The position numbers were made by a program, and so were the translations under genes. DNA of 64,000 nt from DATBQN01 sp963755825 (lineage in GTDB: Bacteria > Acidobacteriota > Thermoanaerobaculia > Multivoradales > UBA5704): positions 77,289 through 141,288 of the forward strand of contig CAVWLA010000002.1 of the NCBI GenBank assembly GCA_963755825.1, read 5' to 3'. The notes below the pieces were generated by a model that was given only the letters and a program-made list of their open reading frames with translations, searched no databases and was not told the origin of the DNA. Position 1 is the stretch's first letter; each line of letters begins with the position of its first letter. Positions 33,590 to 42,404 of the stretch are shown piece by piece.

Positions 33590-34794
33590 CGACCCTCGAC
33601 AGTGCCCCGCGGCTCGTCGCCGCCGACTGGAGCGCTCCCGCCGACGTCGACCGCCTGCAGCGCGGCGCGCTGATGGTGGCGGGGGTCGGCATCGTCGCCT
33701 CGGCCATCGGCTTCTTCGTCGACCGCCCAGTGTTCTTCCGCGCCTATCTGATCGCCTGGCTGCTGATCGCCGGCGTCAGCCTGGGGTGCATGGCGATCGC
33801 CATGCTCCATCACCTGTCGCGCGGCGGCTGGGGACTGATGATCCGCCGCACCCTCGAGGCGGCGGCGCGCACCCTCCCCGTCGTCTTCGTCCTCGCCCTG
33901 CCGCTCTTCTTCGGCATGCGCGAGCTCTACCCCTGGGCGCGGCCCGAGCTGGTGGCGACGGATCCCATCCTGCAGGCCAAGCACCCCTACCTGAACGTGC
34001 CGTTCTTCTGGGCTCGGCTGGCCTTCTTCTTCCTCGTCTGGGGCTTCTTCACCTTCCGGCTCGACCGCGCCTCGCTGGCCCAGGATCGCGGCGACGACCC
34101 CGGCCTGACGCGGCGGATGCAGAAGATCGCGGCGCCGGGCCTCGTCATCTACTGCCTGCTCGCCACCTTCGCCGGCGTCGACTGGCTGATGTCTCTCCAG
34201 CCGCACTGGTTCTCGACCATGTACGGGGTCTATTTCTTCGGCAGCCAGGGGCTCGCCGGCATGGCCTTCGTCATCGTCTTCGCCGCCTACCTCGCCCGCC
34301 GCCAGCCGATGGAGCAAGTGCTCACCCGCCACTTCTTCCACGACTACGGCAAGCTCCTGCTCACCTTCGTGATGCTCTGGGCCTACTTCTCCTTCTCGCA
34401 GTTCCTCATCATCTGGGCGGGCAACGAGCCGCAGGAGATCGTCTGGTTCGTGCGCCGGCTCCAACATGGCTGGGGAGTGATCGCGATCGGCCTCGTGGTC
34501 CTCCACTTCGCGCTGCCCTTCGCGCTCCTCCTGTCGCGCGACCTGAAGCGCAACCCGCGCCTCCTCGGCGGCGTCGCGCTGGGGATGCTCGCCATGCGCT
34601 GGGTGGACCTCTACTGGCAAGTCGAGCCGGCGTTCCACCACGGCACGTTCTATTTCCACTGGCTCCACCTGACGGTGCTCGCCGCCCTCGGCGGCCTGTG
34701 GCTCGCCGCCTTCATCCACCAGCTCAGGAAGCGGCCGCTCCTACCGATCCACGATCCCTACCTGCCGGAGGCGCTCGCCCATGAAGGGCACTGA
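33586..34794 (+). CDS. actF: ACIII subunit ActF, NrfD-like membrane protein
   Basis: A 402-residue protein with about ten membrane helices, the second NrfD-like subunit of ACIII. Family segments include FADWLMSLQPHWFSTMYGVYFF-type sequence (VDWLMSLQPHWFSTMYG here), SFSQFLIIWAGNEPQEI and MRWVDLYWQVEPAF. ATG 33586 overlaps the actE stop, and the stop overlaps the next gene by 14 bases. In known structures ActF lacks the quinol but may contribute a proton path. Confidence 0.95.
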   Translation: MTTLDSAPRLVAADWSAPADVDRLQRGALMVAGVGIVASAIGFFVDRPVFFRAYLIAWLLIAGVSLGCMAIAMLHHLSRGGWGLMIRRTLEAAARTLPVVFVLALPLFFGMRELYPWARPELVATDPILQAKHPYLNVPFFWARLAFFFLVWGFFTFRLDRASLAQDRGDDPGLTRRMQKIAAPGLVIYCLLATFAGVDWLMSLQPHWFSTMYGVYFFGSQGLAGMAFVIVFAAYLARRQPMEQVLTRHFFHDYGKLLLTFVMLWAYFSFSQFLIIWAGNEPQEIVWFVRRLQHGWGVIAIGLVVLHFALPFALLLSRDLKRNPRLLGGVALGMLAMRWVDLYWQVEPAFHHGTFYFHWLHLTVLAALGGLWLAAFIHQLRKRPLLPIHDPYLPEALAHEGH

Positions 34795-35344
34795 TCCGTC
34801 CGGCCGGCCGCTGCCCGGCCTGGACCCGGCGGTCGATCCGCCGCCGGAGACCCACCGGGAGACCGCGGCCCGGTACGACCCCGAGCTCGACGTGCGGGCG
34901 ATCCTCTGGTCGGCGGCCTGGCTCGCCGGCGGCGTCGTCGCCGTCTGCCTGCTCATGTACTGGCTCTTCCTCGGCCTGCGCCGCGCCGAGAACCGCGCCG
35001 ATCCGCCGCCGCCGCCGCTCGCCGAGGAGCGGACGGCGCAGCCGCTGCCGCCCGAGCCCCGTCTCCAGGCCTCGCCCGACGCCGACATGCTCGCGCTGCG
35101 GAGCCGCGAGGACCGCACGCTCCATCAGCCGGCCTGGATCGACGAGAAGGCCGGCACCGTCCGCCTGCCCATCGACCTCGCCATGGACGTCATCGCTCGC
35201 CGCGGCCTGGCGCCGACGGGAGCCGGCGGCCCGACGCCCGACGAGCAGCAGGTCGCCGCCGCCAAGGCGGCGGCCGCGCAGCCGAAACCCACCAAGCCCG
35301 GCAAGACCGCGGCCGCGAAGCCGGCGGGGAGCAGTCCATCGTGA
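34781..35344 (+). CDS. Single-helix membrane protein between actF and sco
   Basis: A 187-residue protein with a Pro-rich start, one membrane helix (about 43-66), a conserved-looking periplasmic block (DMLALRSREDRTLHQPAWID and VRLPIDLAMDVIARRGL) and an Ala/Lys/Pro tail. It overlaps actF by 14 bases and sco by 4, so it is certainly translated with them. I know no named family. The periplasmic block looks like a tether between ACIII and the oxidase or an assembly factor, but that is inference from position. Confidence 0.75.
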   Translation: MKGTDPSGRPLPGLDPAVDPPPETHRETAARYDPELDVRAILWSAAWLAGGVVAVCLLMYWLFLGLRRAENRADPPPPPLAEERTAQPLPPEPRLQASPDADMLALRSREDRTLHQPAWIDEKAGTVRLPIDLAMDVIARRGLAPTGAGGPTPDEQQVAAAKAAAAQPKPTKPGKTAAAKPAGSSPS

Positions 35345-36219
35345 GGCGCACCATTCCTGGCTGCATCGCCGCGCTCGCCCTCCTCGCCGCCGCGGCGCCG
35401 GCCGCCGCGCAGCCGGAGTTCCCCTCGCCGGTCGGCGGCGCCGCGGCGAAGCCGGCGGCCGAGCTGCCGACGCCGCTCAAGTCGGTCGGCTACGACCAGA
35501 AGCTCGGCTCCTCGCTGCCGCCCGATCTCCCCTTCCGCGACGAGGAGGGGCGGCCGGTCCGCCTCGGCGGCTACTTCGGCAAGCGGCCGGTGGTCTTCGT
35601 CCTCGCCTACTTCAGCTGCCCGATGCTCTGCTCGGTGGTGATGAGCGACATGGCGGCGGCGCTGAAAGTTCTCCCCTTCGCGGCGGGCGCCGACTACGAC
35701 GTCGTCGTCGCCAGCTTCGATCCGCACGACACGCCGGGCCTCGCCAAGGCGAAGAAGCAAGAGATGGTGGCGCGCTCCGGCCACCCCGGCACCGCCGCCG
35801 GCTGGCACTTCCTCACCGGCTCGCAGAGCTCGATCGACGCCCTCACCCGCGCCGTCGGCTTCCGCTACTACTGGGACGCCGAGACGCGCAACTACGCGCA
35901 CACCGCGGCGCTCCTCGTGCTGACGCCGCAGGGGCGCATCGCGCGCTATTTCTACGGCATCGAGTACCCGCCGCGCGACCTGCGGCTCGCCCTCGTCGAG
36001 GCGTCGGGCGAGAAGATCGGCTCGCCGGTCGACCAGCTCCTCCTCTACTGCTTCCACTACGACCCGGTGATCGGCAAGTACAGCGCGGCGACCTTGAATC
36101 TCGTCCGCCTCGGCGGCGCCCTGACGGTGTGCGGCCTGGCGCTCATGGTGGTGCTCCTCAAACGGCGCGAGCATCCGGCTCAGCATCAGGCTCCCAACGC
36201 GGCTCCGAAGAGGATCTAG
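35341..36219 (+). CDS. Sco-family copper chaperone of the caa3 operon
   Basis: A 292-residue protein with a signal peptide (to about AAAQ, residue 24), a thioredoxin-like Sco domain and a C-terminal membrane helix (about 252-272). Copper ligands are C93 and C97 (FSCPMLCSVV) and H187 (NYAHTAALL). The C-terminal rather than N-terminal anchor differs from the Sco at 12169-12837. It presumably metallates the CuA site of the caa3 subunit II encoded 6 bases downstream. GTG 35341 overlaps the previous stop. Confidence 0.9.
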   Translation: MRRTIPGCIAALALLAAAAPAAAQPEFPSPVGGAAAKPAAELPTPLKSVGYDQKLGSSLPPDLPFRDEEGRPVRLGGYFGKRPVVFVLAYFSCPMLCSVVMSDMAAALKVLPFAAGADYDVVVASFDPHDTPGLAKAKKQEMVARSGHPGTAAGWHFLTGSQSSIDALTRAVGFRYYWDAETRNYAHTAALLVLTPQGRIARYFYGIEYPPRDLRLALVEASGEKIGSPVDQLLLYCFHYDPVIGKYSAATLNLVRLGGALTVCGLALMVVLLKRREHPAQHQAPNAAPKRI

Positions 36220-36225
36220 ACAGAC

Positions 36226-37320
36226 ATGCGCCAGGACCTGCCGCTCTTCCCGCCGGCCGCCTCGACGGGCGCCCACCAGGTGGACATGATCACCTACACC
36301 TGGCTCGTCATCTCGGTCTTCTTCACGCTGCTGATCGCCGGCCTCATCCTCTTCTTCATGGCCCGCTATCGGCGGCGCCGGGCGGACGCGGTGGGGGCGC
36401 CGACGGGGAGCCCGCTGCTCCTCGAGATCGTCTGGTCGGGCATCCCGCTCTTGATCACCCTCGCCATGTTCGCCTGGGGCGCCAAGGTCTTCTTCTTCGT
36501 CTACCGGCCACCGTCGAACGCCGTCGAATACTTCGCCGTCGGCAAGCAGTGGATGTGGAAGTTCCAGCATCCCGAGGGGAACCGCGAGATCAACGAGCTA
36601 CACGTGCCGGTCGGCCAGCCGATCAAGATGATCATGACCTCCGAGGACGTCATCCACAGCTTCTACGTCCCCGCCTTCCGCATGAAGCAGGACGTCCTCC
36701 CCGGCCGCTACACGACGACCTGGTTCGAGGCCGACCGGCCCGGCACCTACCATCTCTTCTGCGCCGAGTACTGCGGCACCGAGCACTCGCGGATGGGCGG
36801 CAGCATCGTCGTCATGGCGCCGACCGACTACGAGGCGTGGCTCTCCGGCGCCCAACCCGGCCAGTCGATGGTCGCCTCGGGCGCCCAGCTCTTCCAGTCG
36901 CTCGCCTGCAACACCTGCCATCGGCCGGGCCCGGGGATCGCGGCGCGCGGGCCGCGGCTCGAAGGGCTCTTCGGCCATCAGGTGGCGCTCGCCGACGGCC
37001 GCACGGTCGTCGCCAACGAGGACTACATCCGCGAGTCGATCCTCAGCCCGGCGGCGAAGGTGACCGCCGGCTACCAGCCGATCATGCCGACCTTCCAGGG
37101 GCAGGTGACCGAGGAGCAGCTCGTGCAGCTCCTCGCCTACGTCAAGTCGCTCTCCGCGACGCCGGGAGAAGGCACTCCGGCGGCTGAAGAGGGAGCCGCC
37201 GGCACCGCCGCGGCTCCGAGCTCCAATCAGCCAGCCGCCGGCACGGCCGCGGCACCCAGCGCCAACGCCAAGCCGAACGCACCCCACGCTGCCGGCAGCC
37301 CGGCGACCCCGGGCCGCTGA
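36226..37320 (+). CDS. ctaC: caa3 oxidase subunit II with fused cytochrome c
   Basis: A 364-residue protein with two membrane helices (about 23-46 and 66-92) and a CuA domain with H144 and C179, C183, H187, M190 (CAEYCGTEHSRM). A fused cytochrome c domain follows, with heme site CNTCH (228-232) and probable axial Met in MPTFQGQ. Residues about 310-364 are Ala/Pro/Gly-rich. The normal Glu of the CuA loop is present here, unlike the subunit II at 5176-6084. The fused heme is the hallmark of caa3 oxidases and would receive electrons directly from ACIII ActE. Confidence 0.96.
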   Translation: MRQDLPLFPPAASTGAHQVDMITYTWLVISVFFTLLIAGLILFFMARYRRRRADAVGAPTGSPLLLEIVWSGIPLLITLAMFAWGAKVFFFVYRPPSNAVEYFAVGKQWMWKFQHPEGNREINELHVPVGQPIKMIMTSEDVIHSFYVPAFRMKQDVLPGRYTTTWFEADRPGTYHLFCAEYCGTEHSRMGGSIVVMAPTDYEAWLSGAQPGQSMVASGAQLFQSLACNTCHRPGPGIAARGPRLEGLFGHQVALADGRTVVANEDYIRESILSPAAKVTAGYQPIMPTFQGQVTEEQLVQLLAYVKSLSATPGEGTPAAEEGAAGTAAAPSSNQPAAGTAAAPSANAKPNAPHAAGSPATPGR

Positions 37321-37331
37321 AAGGCGATCGA

Positions 37332-39020
37332 ATGACGACACCGGATCAAGACACCGCCGCCGACCGCGCCGTGACGATGCCCGCCACCTCGGACCTCGCG
37401 CTGCCGCGCGAGAACTACCTGAACGCCCAGTACGGCCTGCGCTCGTGGCTGCTCACCAAGGACCACAAGCGCATCGCCATCCTCTACCTCATCTCGGTGA
37501 CGGCGTTCTTCTTCCTCGGCGGCTTCTTCGCGCTCTTGATCCGCCTCGAGCTGCTGACGCCGGAGGGCGACCTCGTCGGCCCCGACACCTACAACCGCCT
37601 GTTCACCATGCACGGCATCGTCATGGTGTTCTTCTTCCTCATCCCGTCGATCCCGGCGACGCTCGGCAACTTCCTCATCCCGCTGATGATCGGGGCGAAG
37701 GACCTGGCCTTCCCGAAGATCAACCTGGGGAGCTGGTACGTCTACAACCTCGCCGCCCTCTTCACCCTCTGGTCGATCATCCACGGCGGCGTCGACACCG
37801 GCTGGACCTTTTACACGCCGTTCTCGACCACCTACTCGAACACCTACGTGATCAGCGCCGCGCTGGGGATCTTCATCGCCGGCTTCTCGTCGATCATGAC
37901 CGGGCTCAACTTCATCGTCACCATCCACCGGATGCGCGCCCCCGGCCTCACCTGGTTCCGGCTGCCGCTCTTCGTCTGGTCGATGTACGCGACGTCGCTC
38001 ATCATGGTCCTCGGCACGCCGGTCCTCGCCATCACCCTGGCCCTGGTGGCGGCGGAGCGCACGCTGCACCTCGGCATCTTCGATCCGGCGCTCGGCGGCG
38101 ACCCGATCCTCTTCCAGCACCTGTTCTGGTTCTACTCGCACCCGGCGGTCTACATCATGGTGCTGCCCGGGATGGGCGTCGTCAGCGAGCTGATCGCGGC
38201 CTTCTCGCGGCGGCGAATCGTCGGCTACAAGGTGGTCGCCTTCGCCAGCGTCGCCATCGCCGTCCTCGGCTTCCTGGTCTGGGGGCACCACATGTTCGTC
38301 ACCGGCCAGTCGCTCTACACGGCGACGGTCTTCTCAGTGCTCTCGATGCTCGTCGCCATCCCCTCGGCGGTCAAGGTCTTCAACTGGACGGCGACCCTCT
38401 ACCAGGGCTCCATCTCGCTCGAGACGCCGATGCTCTACGCGCTCGGCTTCATCGGCCTCTTCACCATCGGCGGCTTGACCGGCACCATGGTCGCGACCCT
38501 CGGCTTCGACGTCCACGTCCACGACACCTACTTCATCGTCGCCCACTTCCACTACATCATGGTCGGCGGCACGATCATGGCGTACATGGGCGGCATGCAC
38601 TACTGGTGGCCGAAGATCTCCGGCCGGCTCTATCCGAACTTCCTCTCCAAGCTCTCGGCGCTCATCATCTTCGTCGGCTTCAACCTCACCTTCTTCCCGC
38701 AGTTCATCCTCGGCTACCTCGGCATGCCGCGCCGCTACTGGTCCTACCCGCCGGAGTTCCAGGTGCTCAACGTGCTGTCGACCGCCGGCGCCTCCATCCT
38801 CGGCATCGGCTATCTGCTGCCGATGTGCTACTTCGCCTGGTCGATGCGCTACGGCAAGCGCGCCAGCGACAACCCCTGGGGCGCCGTCGGCCTCGAGTGG
38901 ACGACGACCTCGCCGCCGCCGCCGCACAACTTCGACGTCACGCCGATCGTCACCCACGATGCCTACGACTACGGCCAGGGCGCCATCCTCGGCGTCCAGC
39001 AGGAGGCCCCCGTTGTCTAG
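37332..39020 (+). CDS. ctaD: caa3 oxidase subunit I, A2-type (YS motif)
   Basis: A 562-residue heme-copper oxidase subunit with heme ligand H94 (TMHGIVM), the CuB/Tyr motif YSHPAVY (268-274), CuB histidines H319-H320 (VWGHHMF) and VHDTYFIVAHFHYIMVGG for heme a and a3. The YSHPAV sequence lacks the D-channel Glu of HPEV and defines subtype A2, as in Rhodothermus marinus caa3. It reduces oxygen and pumps protons. Its stop lies inside the start region of the subunit III gene. Confidence 0.97.
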   Translation: MTTPDQDTAADRAVTMPATSDLALPRENYLNAQYGLRSWLLTKDHKRIAILYLISVTAFFFLGGFFALLIRLELLTPEGDLVGPDTYNRLFTMHGIVMVFFFLIPSIPATLGNFLIPLMIGAKDLAFPKINLGSWYVYNLAALFTLWSIIHGGVDTGWTFYTPFSTTYSNTYVISAALGIFIAGFSSIMTGLNFIVTIHRMRAPGLTWFRLPLFVWSMYATSLIMVLGTPVLAITLALVAAERTLHLGIFDPALGGDPILFQHLFWFYSHPAVYIMVLPGMGVVSELIAAFSRRRIVGYKVVAFASVAIAVLGFLVWGHHMFVTGQSLYTATVFSVLSMLVAIPSAVKVFNWTATLYQGSISLETPMLYALGFIGLFTIGGLTGTMVATLGFDVHVHDTYFIVAHFHYIMVGGTIMAYMGGMHYWWPKISGRLYPNFLSKLSALIIFVGFNLTFFPQFILGYLGMPRRYWSYPPEFQVLNVLSTAGASILGIGYLLPMCYFAWSMRYGKRASDNPWGAVGLEWTTTSPPPPHNFDVTPIVTHDAYDYGQGAILGVQQEAPVV

Positions 39021-39666
39021 CGACCACGCGGCGCTCCAGCACCACTTCGACACCCTCGATCAGCAGCGCGAGGCGTCGACCTTCGGCATGTGGTGCTTCC
39101 TGGTCACCGAGATCATGTTCTTCGGCGGCCTCTTCACCGCCTACGTCGTCTACCGGCTGCGCTACCAGACCGCCTTCGAGGCGGCCTCGAACTCGCTCCT
39201 CACCTGGGCGGGGGCGGTCAACACCGCGGTCCTCATCTGCAGCAGCCTGACGATGGCGCTCGCCATCCGCTCGGCGCAGCTCAACCGGCGCAAGGCGATC
39301 GTCTGGTTCTTGCTCGTCACCATGGCGCTCGGCGTCACCTTCCTCGGCATCAAGGCGTTCGAGTACACGACCGAGTTCCACGAGCACCACTTCCCGGGAC
39401 CGAACTTCCACTTCGCCGGACCGGATCCGCAGCACGCTCAGATGTTCTTCGTCATCTACTTCTGCATGACCGGCCTGCACGCCGCCCACATGATCATCGG
39501 CCTCGGCCTCTTGGGCTCGCTCCTCAGGCCGGCGTGGAAGGGGCGCTTCACCCAGGAGTGGCACAACCCGATCGAGTGCATCGGCCTCTACTGGCACTTC
39601 GTCGACATCGTCTGGATCTTCCTGCTGCCGCTGCTCTATCTCTTCGGCGCGCACGGCGTGAAGTGA
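39013..39666 (+). CDS. ctaE: caa3 oxidase subunit III
   Basis: A 217-residue five-helix subunit III with STFGMWCFLVTEIMFFGGLF (about 20-39), the acidic helix GVTFLGIKAFEYTTEFHEHH, MTGLHAAHMIIG and GLYWHFVDIVWIFLLPLLYL. The TTG at 39013 is chosen because AGGAGG at 39000-39005 sits 7 bases before it; the frame opens further upstream without a ribosome site. It overlaps the end of the subunit I gene by 8 bases. Confidence 0.93.
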   Translation: MSSDHAALQHHFDTLDQQREASTFGMWCFLVTEIMFFGGLFTAYVVYRLRYQTAFEAASNSLLTWAGAVNTAVLICSSLTMALAIRSAQLNRRKAIVWFLLVTMALGVTFLGIKAFEYTTEFHEHHFPGPNFHFAGPDPQHAQMFFVIYFCMTGLHAAHMIIGLGLLGSLLRPAWKGRFTQEWHNPIECIGLYWHFVDIVWIFLLPLLYLFGAHGVK

Positions 39667-39682
39667 CGGAGGGCAATCGCTG

Positions 39683-40066
39683 ATGGCCGAGCACGTCTCC
39701 TCGCTCAAGACCTACGTCCTCACCTGGGGGGCGCTCATGGTGTTGACCGCGGTCACCGTCGGCGTCGCCTATCTCGACCTCGGCGTCGCCAACGACCTGG
39801 TGGCGCTGGCGATCGCGGTGACCAAGGCCCTCCTCGTCATCCTCCTCTTCATGCACGTCCGCGAGAGCGGCCGCCTCACCCGCCTGACCGTCGTCGCCGG
39901 CTTCTTCTGGCTGGCGATCCTGATCGGCATCACCCTCACCGACTACCTGAGCCGGCCCGCCGTCGACCGTCTGCGCGGCGTGCCGTCGAGCGCCGGGTTG
40001 CACAGCGGGCCACAACCGCAGGGCGAGGGCAGCCGCCTGCCGCCCGCTCAGCCGCCGCAGCCCTGA
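39683..40066 (+). CDS. ctaF: caa3 oxidase subunit IV (COX4 family)
   Basis: A 127-residue protein with three membrane helices and the family pattern TKALLVILLFMHVRESGRLTRL (about 48-69). The tail from about residue 90 is hydrophilic and Pro/Gln-rich, an extension not present in the subunit IV at 6669-6977. It is the last gene of the ACIII-caa3 operon. Confidence 0.9.
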   Translation: MAEHVSSLKTYVLTWGALMVLTAVTVGVAYLDLGVANDLVALAIAVTKALLVILLFMHVRESGRLTRLTVVAGFFWLAILIGITLTDYLSRPAVDRLRGVPSSAGLHSGPQPQGEGSRLPPAQPPQP

Positions 40067-40084
40067 TCCGCCGCCGCACTCTCA

Positions 40085-41299
40085 ATGGCGGCGGCGGCCG
40101 GAGATGGCGGCGACGGGCGGAGCTGGCGGCGGCGGCTGGGCCTCGAGCGCGGCGTCGCGGCGCTCGCCGCCGGACTCTTCGTCTACGGCTTCGGCGAGGA
40201 GCTCTGGTTCCGCTACCTGCCCGCCTACCTGCGGGCGCTGGGCGCCGGCGCCCTCGCCATCGGCGCCTTCGGCACGCTCAAGGATCTGCTCGACGCGGGC
40301 TACGCCTACCCGGGCGGGGTGATCGCCGACCGCCTCGGCAGCCGCCGCGCCCTCCTGCTCTTCGCCGCGCTCACCACCGTCGGCTTCGCGCTCTACCTCG
40401 CGCTGCCGTCGGTCGCCGTGATCTTCGCCGGCCTCTTCCTGGTGATGGCCTGGCAGTCGCTCGGCCTGCCGGCGACCTTCTCGCTCGTCCGCGAGGAGCT
40501 CGGCGGCGAGAGCCGGCTGGTCGGCTTCACCGTGCAGTCGGTGGTCAAGCGGCTGCCGATCGTCCTCGCGCCGCCGCTCGGCGGCTACCTCATCGTCCGC
40601 TACGGCATCGGCCGCGGCATGCGGATCGGCTTCGCCGCCTCGATCGCCCTCTCCCTCCTCATGTTGGGCGGCCTCGCCCTCGCCTTCCGCCGCGGCGAGC
40701 GGCCCGAGGTCGAGGCGCCTCCGGGCGGACCCGGGAAGGTGCGCCTCCATCCGGTCTTGAAGCGCCTCCTCGCCGCCGACATCCTCGTCCGCCTCTGCGA
40801 GGGGCTCCCCGACATCTTCCTCGTCGTGTGGGCGCTCGAGGTGGTGAAGGTGTCGCCGGCGCGCTTCGGCATCCTCACCGCGATCCTCATGGCGACGGCG
40901 ATCCTCTCCTACCTGCCGGCGGCGTTCCTCGCCGAGCGGGCGGAGAAGAAGCCCTTCGTCGTCTTGACCTACGGCTTCTTCACCCTCTTCCCGCTCGCCG
41001 TCGTCCTCTCCCACTCCTTCGCTATGCTGGCGCTCGCCTTCGTCGTCGGCGGCCTGCGGGAGATCGGCGAGCCGGCGCGCAAGTCGCTCATCGCCGACCT
41101 CGCGGCGGGGAGCGACCCCGGCCGCTCGGTCGGCCTCTACTACTCGATCCGCGGCTTCGCGGTCGCCGGCGCCGCGGCGGTCGGCGGCGCCCTGTGGACC
41201 GTCAGCCCGTCGCTCACCTTCCTCGTCGCCACCGCGCTCGGCGCCATGGGGACCCTCTGGGCGGCGGTCTCGCTGCCCGCGGGAGCCCGCCCATCGTGA
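40085..41299 (+). CDS. Major facilitator superfamily transporter
   Basis: A 404-residue protein with 12 membrane helices in two halves and the MFS loop GGVIADRLGSRRALLL (about 78-93). The start codon ATG 40085 lies inside an inverted repeat (CCGCCGCC and GGCGGCGG) without a visible ribosome site, so expression may be weak or start elsewhere. Its stop overlaps the start of a ChrB-domain gene as GTGA, so the two are coupled. That partnership suggests oxyanion or metal efflux, but the ChrA transporter itself is absent here. Confidence 0.88.
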   Translation: MAAAAGDGGDGRSWRRRLGLERGVAALAAGLFVYGFGEELWFRYLPAYLRALGAGALAIGAFGTLKDLLDAGYAYPGGVIADRLGSRRALLLFAALTTVGFALYLALPSVAVIFAGLFLVMAWQSLGLPATFSLVREELGGESRLVGFTVQSVVKRLPIVLAPPLGGYLIVRYGIGRGMRIGFAASIALSLLMLGGLALAFRRGERPEVEAPPGGPGKVRLHPVLKRLLAADILVRLCEGLPDIFLVVWALEVVKVSPARFGILTAILMATAILSYLPAAFLAERAEKKPFVVLTYGFFTLFPLAVVLSHSFAMLALAFVVGGLREIGEPARKSLIADLAAGSDPGRSVGLYYSIRGFAVAGAAAVGGALWTVSPSLTFLVATALGAMGTLWAAVSLPAGARPS

Positions 41300-41733
41300 A
41301 GTGGATCACCCGCCGCCACGTCCACGTCAACCGCACGGCGACCGCCTGGCTGGTGCGGCGCTTTCTCGACCCCGAGGCCGAGATCCTCTTCGTGGCGCCG
41401 GAGTCGGTGGCGCCGCGGGCGCGGGCGCTCGAGGCGATCTCCTTCGACGCGCCGGGGGCGCGCTATCCGTACCGCGACCGCCAGGGGCGCTGCTCCTTCG
41501 AGCAGCTCGCCGCCGAGCGGCTGCCGGCGGACCGTGCGCTCGCCCGCCTCGCGGCGATCGTCCACGGCGCCGAGTTCCCCGAGGAGATCGCGGCGGTCCC
41601 CGAGTCGTCGGGCCTCTGGGCGATCAGCCAGGGACTCACTCTGGCATCCCAGGAAGACGCCGAGATCGTCGACCGCGCCGCCTCCGTCTACGACGCGCTC
41701 TATGCGCACCTGAAGCGGTCGACGGAGGACTAG
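41296..41733 (+). CDS. ChrB C-terminal-domain protein (chromate-resistance related)
   Basis: A 145-residue protein beginning KWITRRHVHVNRTATAWLVRRFLDPEAEILFV, the signature of the ChrB C-terminal domain. It lacks the N-terminal half of full-length ChrB. In chromate operons ChrB acts as a chromate-sensing regulator or auxiliary protein for ChrA. Here it is translationally coupled to an MFS transporter instead. It may be a sensor or enzyme for that transporter; no DNA-binding motif is visible. Confidence 0.85.
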   Translation: MKWITRRHVHVNRTATAWLVRRFLDPEAEILFVAPESVAPRARALEAISFDAPGARYPYRDRQGRCSFEQLAAERLPADRALARLAAIVHGAEFPEEIAAVPESSGLWAISQGLTLASQEDAEIVDRAASVYDALYAHLKRSTED

Positions 41734-41801
41734 GCTGCGGACAGCCGCGGCGGCGCCATAGGCGTCGACGCTCTCCGGCCCTTCGTGTACGCTCGCGGCG
41801 C

Positions 41802-42356
41802 ATGCGCGCCAACGAGACGCTTCTCGAGCTCCTGCTCGAGGTCCAGGCCCTCGACAGCATCCCGCGAAGCGGCTTCGTGCTGCGCGGCGTCGCCCATCCG
41901 GAGAGCGTCACCGAGCACAGCTGGCACGTCCTCTTCCTGGTCTGGACGCTGGGGGCGCGGGTGCCGGGGATCGACCTCGGGCGCGCCGTCGAGATCGCCC
42001 TCGTCCACGATCTCGCCGAGCTGCGCGTCGGCGACCTGCCGCGGACGGCGTCGCGCTACTTCCCGCCCGGCGCCAAGCGGCAGGCGGAGTCGGCGGCGAT
42101 GGCGGACGTCCTCGCGCCGCTGCCGCCGCACGCCCGCGAGCTCTTCGCCGAATATCAGGAAGGGGCGACCCTCGAGGCGCGCTTCGTCAAGGCCTGCGAC
42201 AAGCTGCAGCTCATGCTCAAGGTGAGCCATTACGAGAGCTGGGGGACGGGAGCCCTCGCCGAGTTCTGGGACAACCCCGACAACTTCCCCGACCTCGGCA
42301 TCGAGGCTGTGGCCGAGGTCTTCGCAGAGCTCCGCCGCCGCCCGCGCCCCGGTTGA
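41802..42356 (+). CDS. HD-domain phosphohydrolase (YfbR-like nucleotidase)
   Basis: A 184-residue HD-domain protein. The metal-binding pattern is visible as VTEHSWHVLFL (H39), ALVHDLAE (H69-D70) and a later KACDKLQLMLK (Asp at about residue 130). This is the HD_3 arrangement of 5'-deoxynucleotidases such as YfbR and related phosphohydrolases. Substrate is not decided by sequence. ATG 41802 has a TACGCT-like -10 close upstream and no ribosome site, so the message may be leaderless. It appears monocistronic. Confidence 0.88.
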   Translation: MRANETLLELLLEVQALDSIPRSGFVLRGVAHPESVTEHSWHVLFLVWTLGARVPGIDLGRAVEIALVHDLAELRVGDLPRTASRYFPPGAKRQAESAAMADVLAPLPPHARELFAEYQEGATLEARFVKACDKLQLMLKVSHYESWGTGALAEFWDNPDNFPDLGIEAVAEVFAELRRRPRPG

Positions 42357-42404
42357 CCACCCTCCCGGCCGCTCCGCGGCGCCGGTGATAGCGTCGCCGC
42401 GAGC

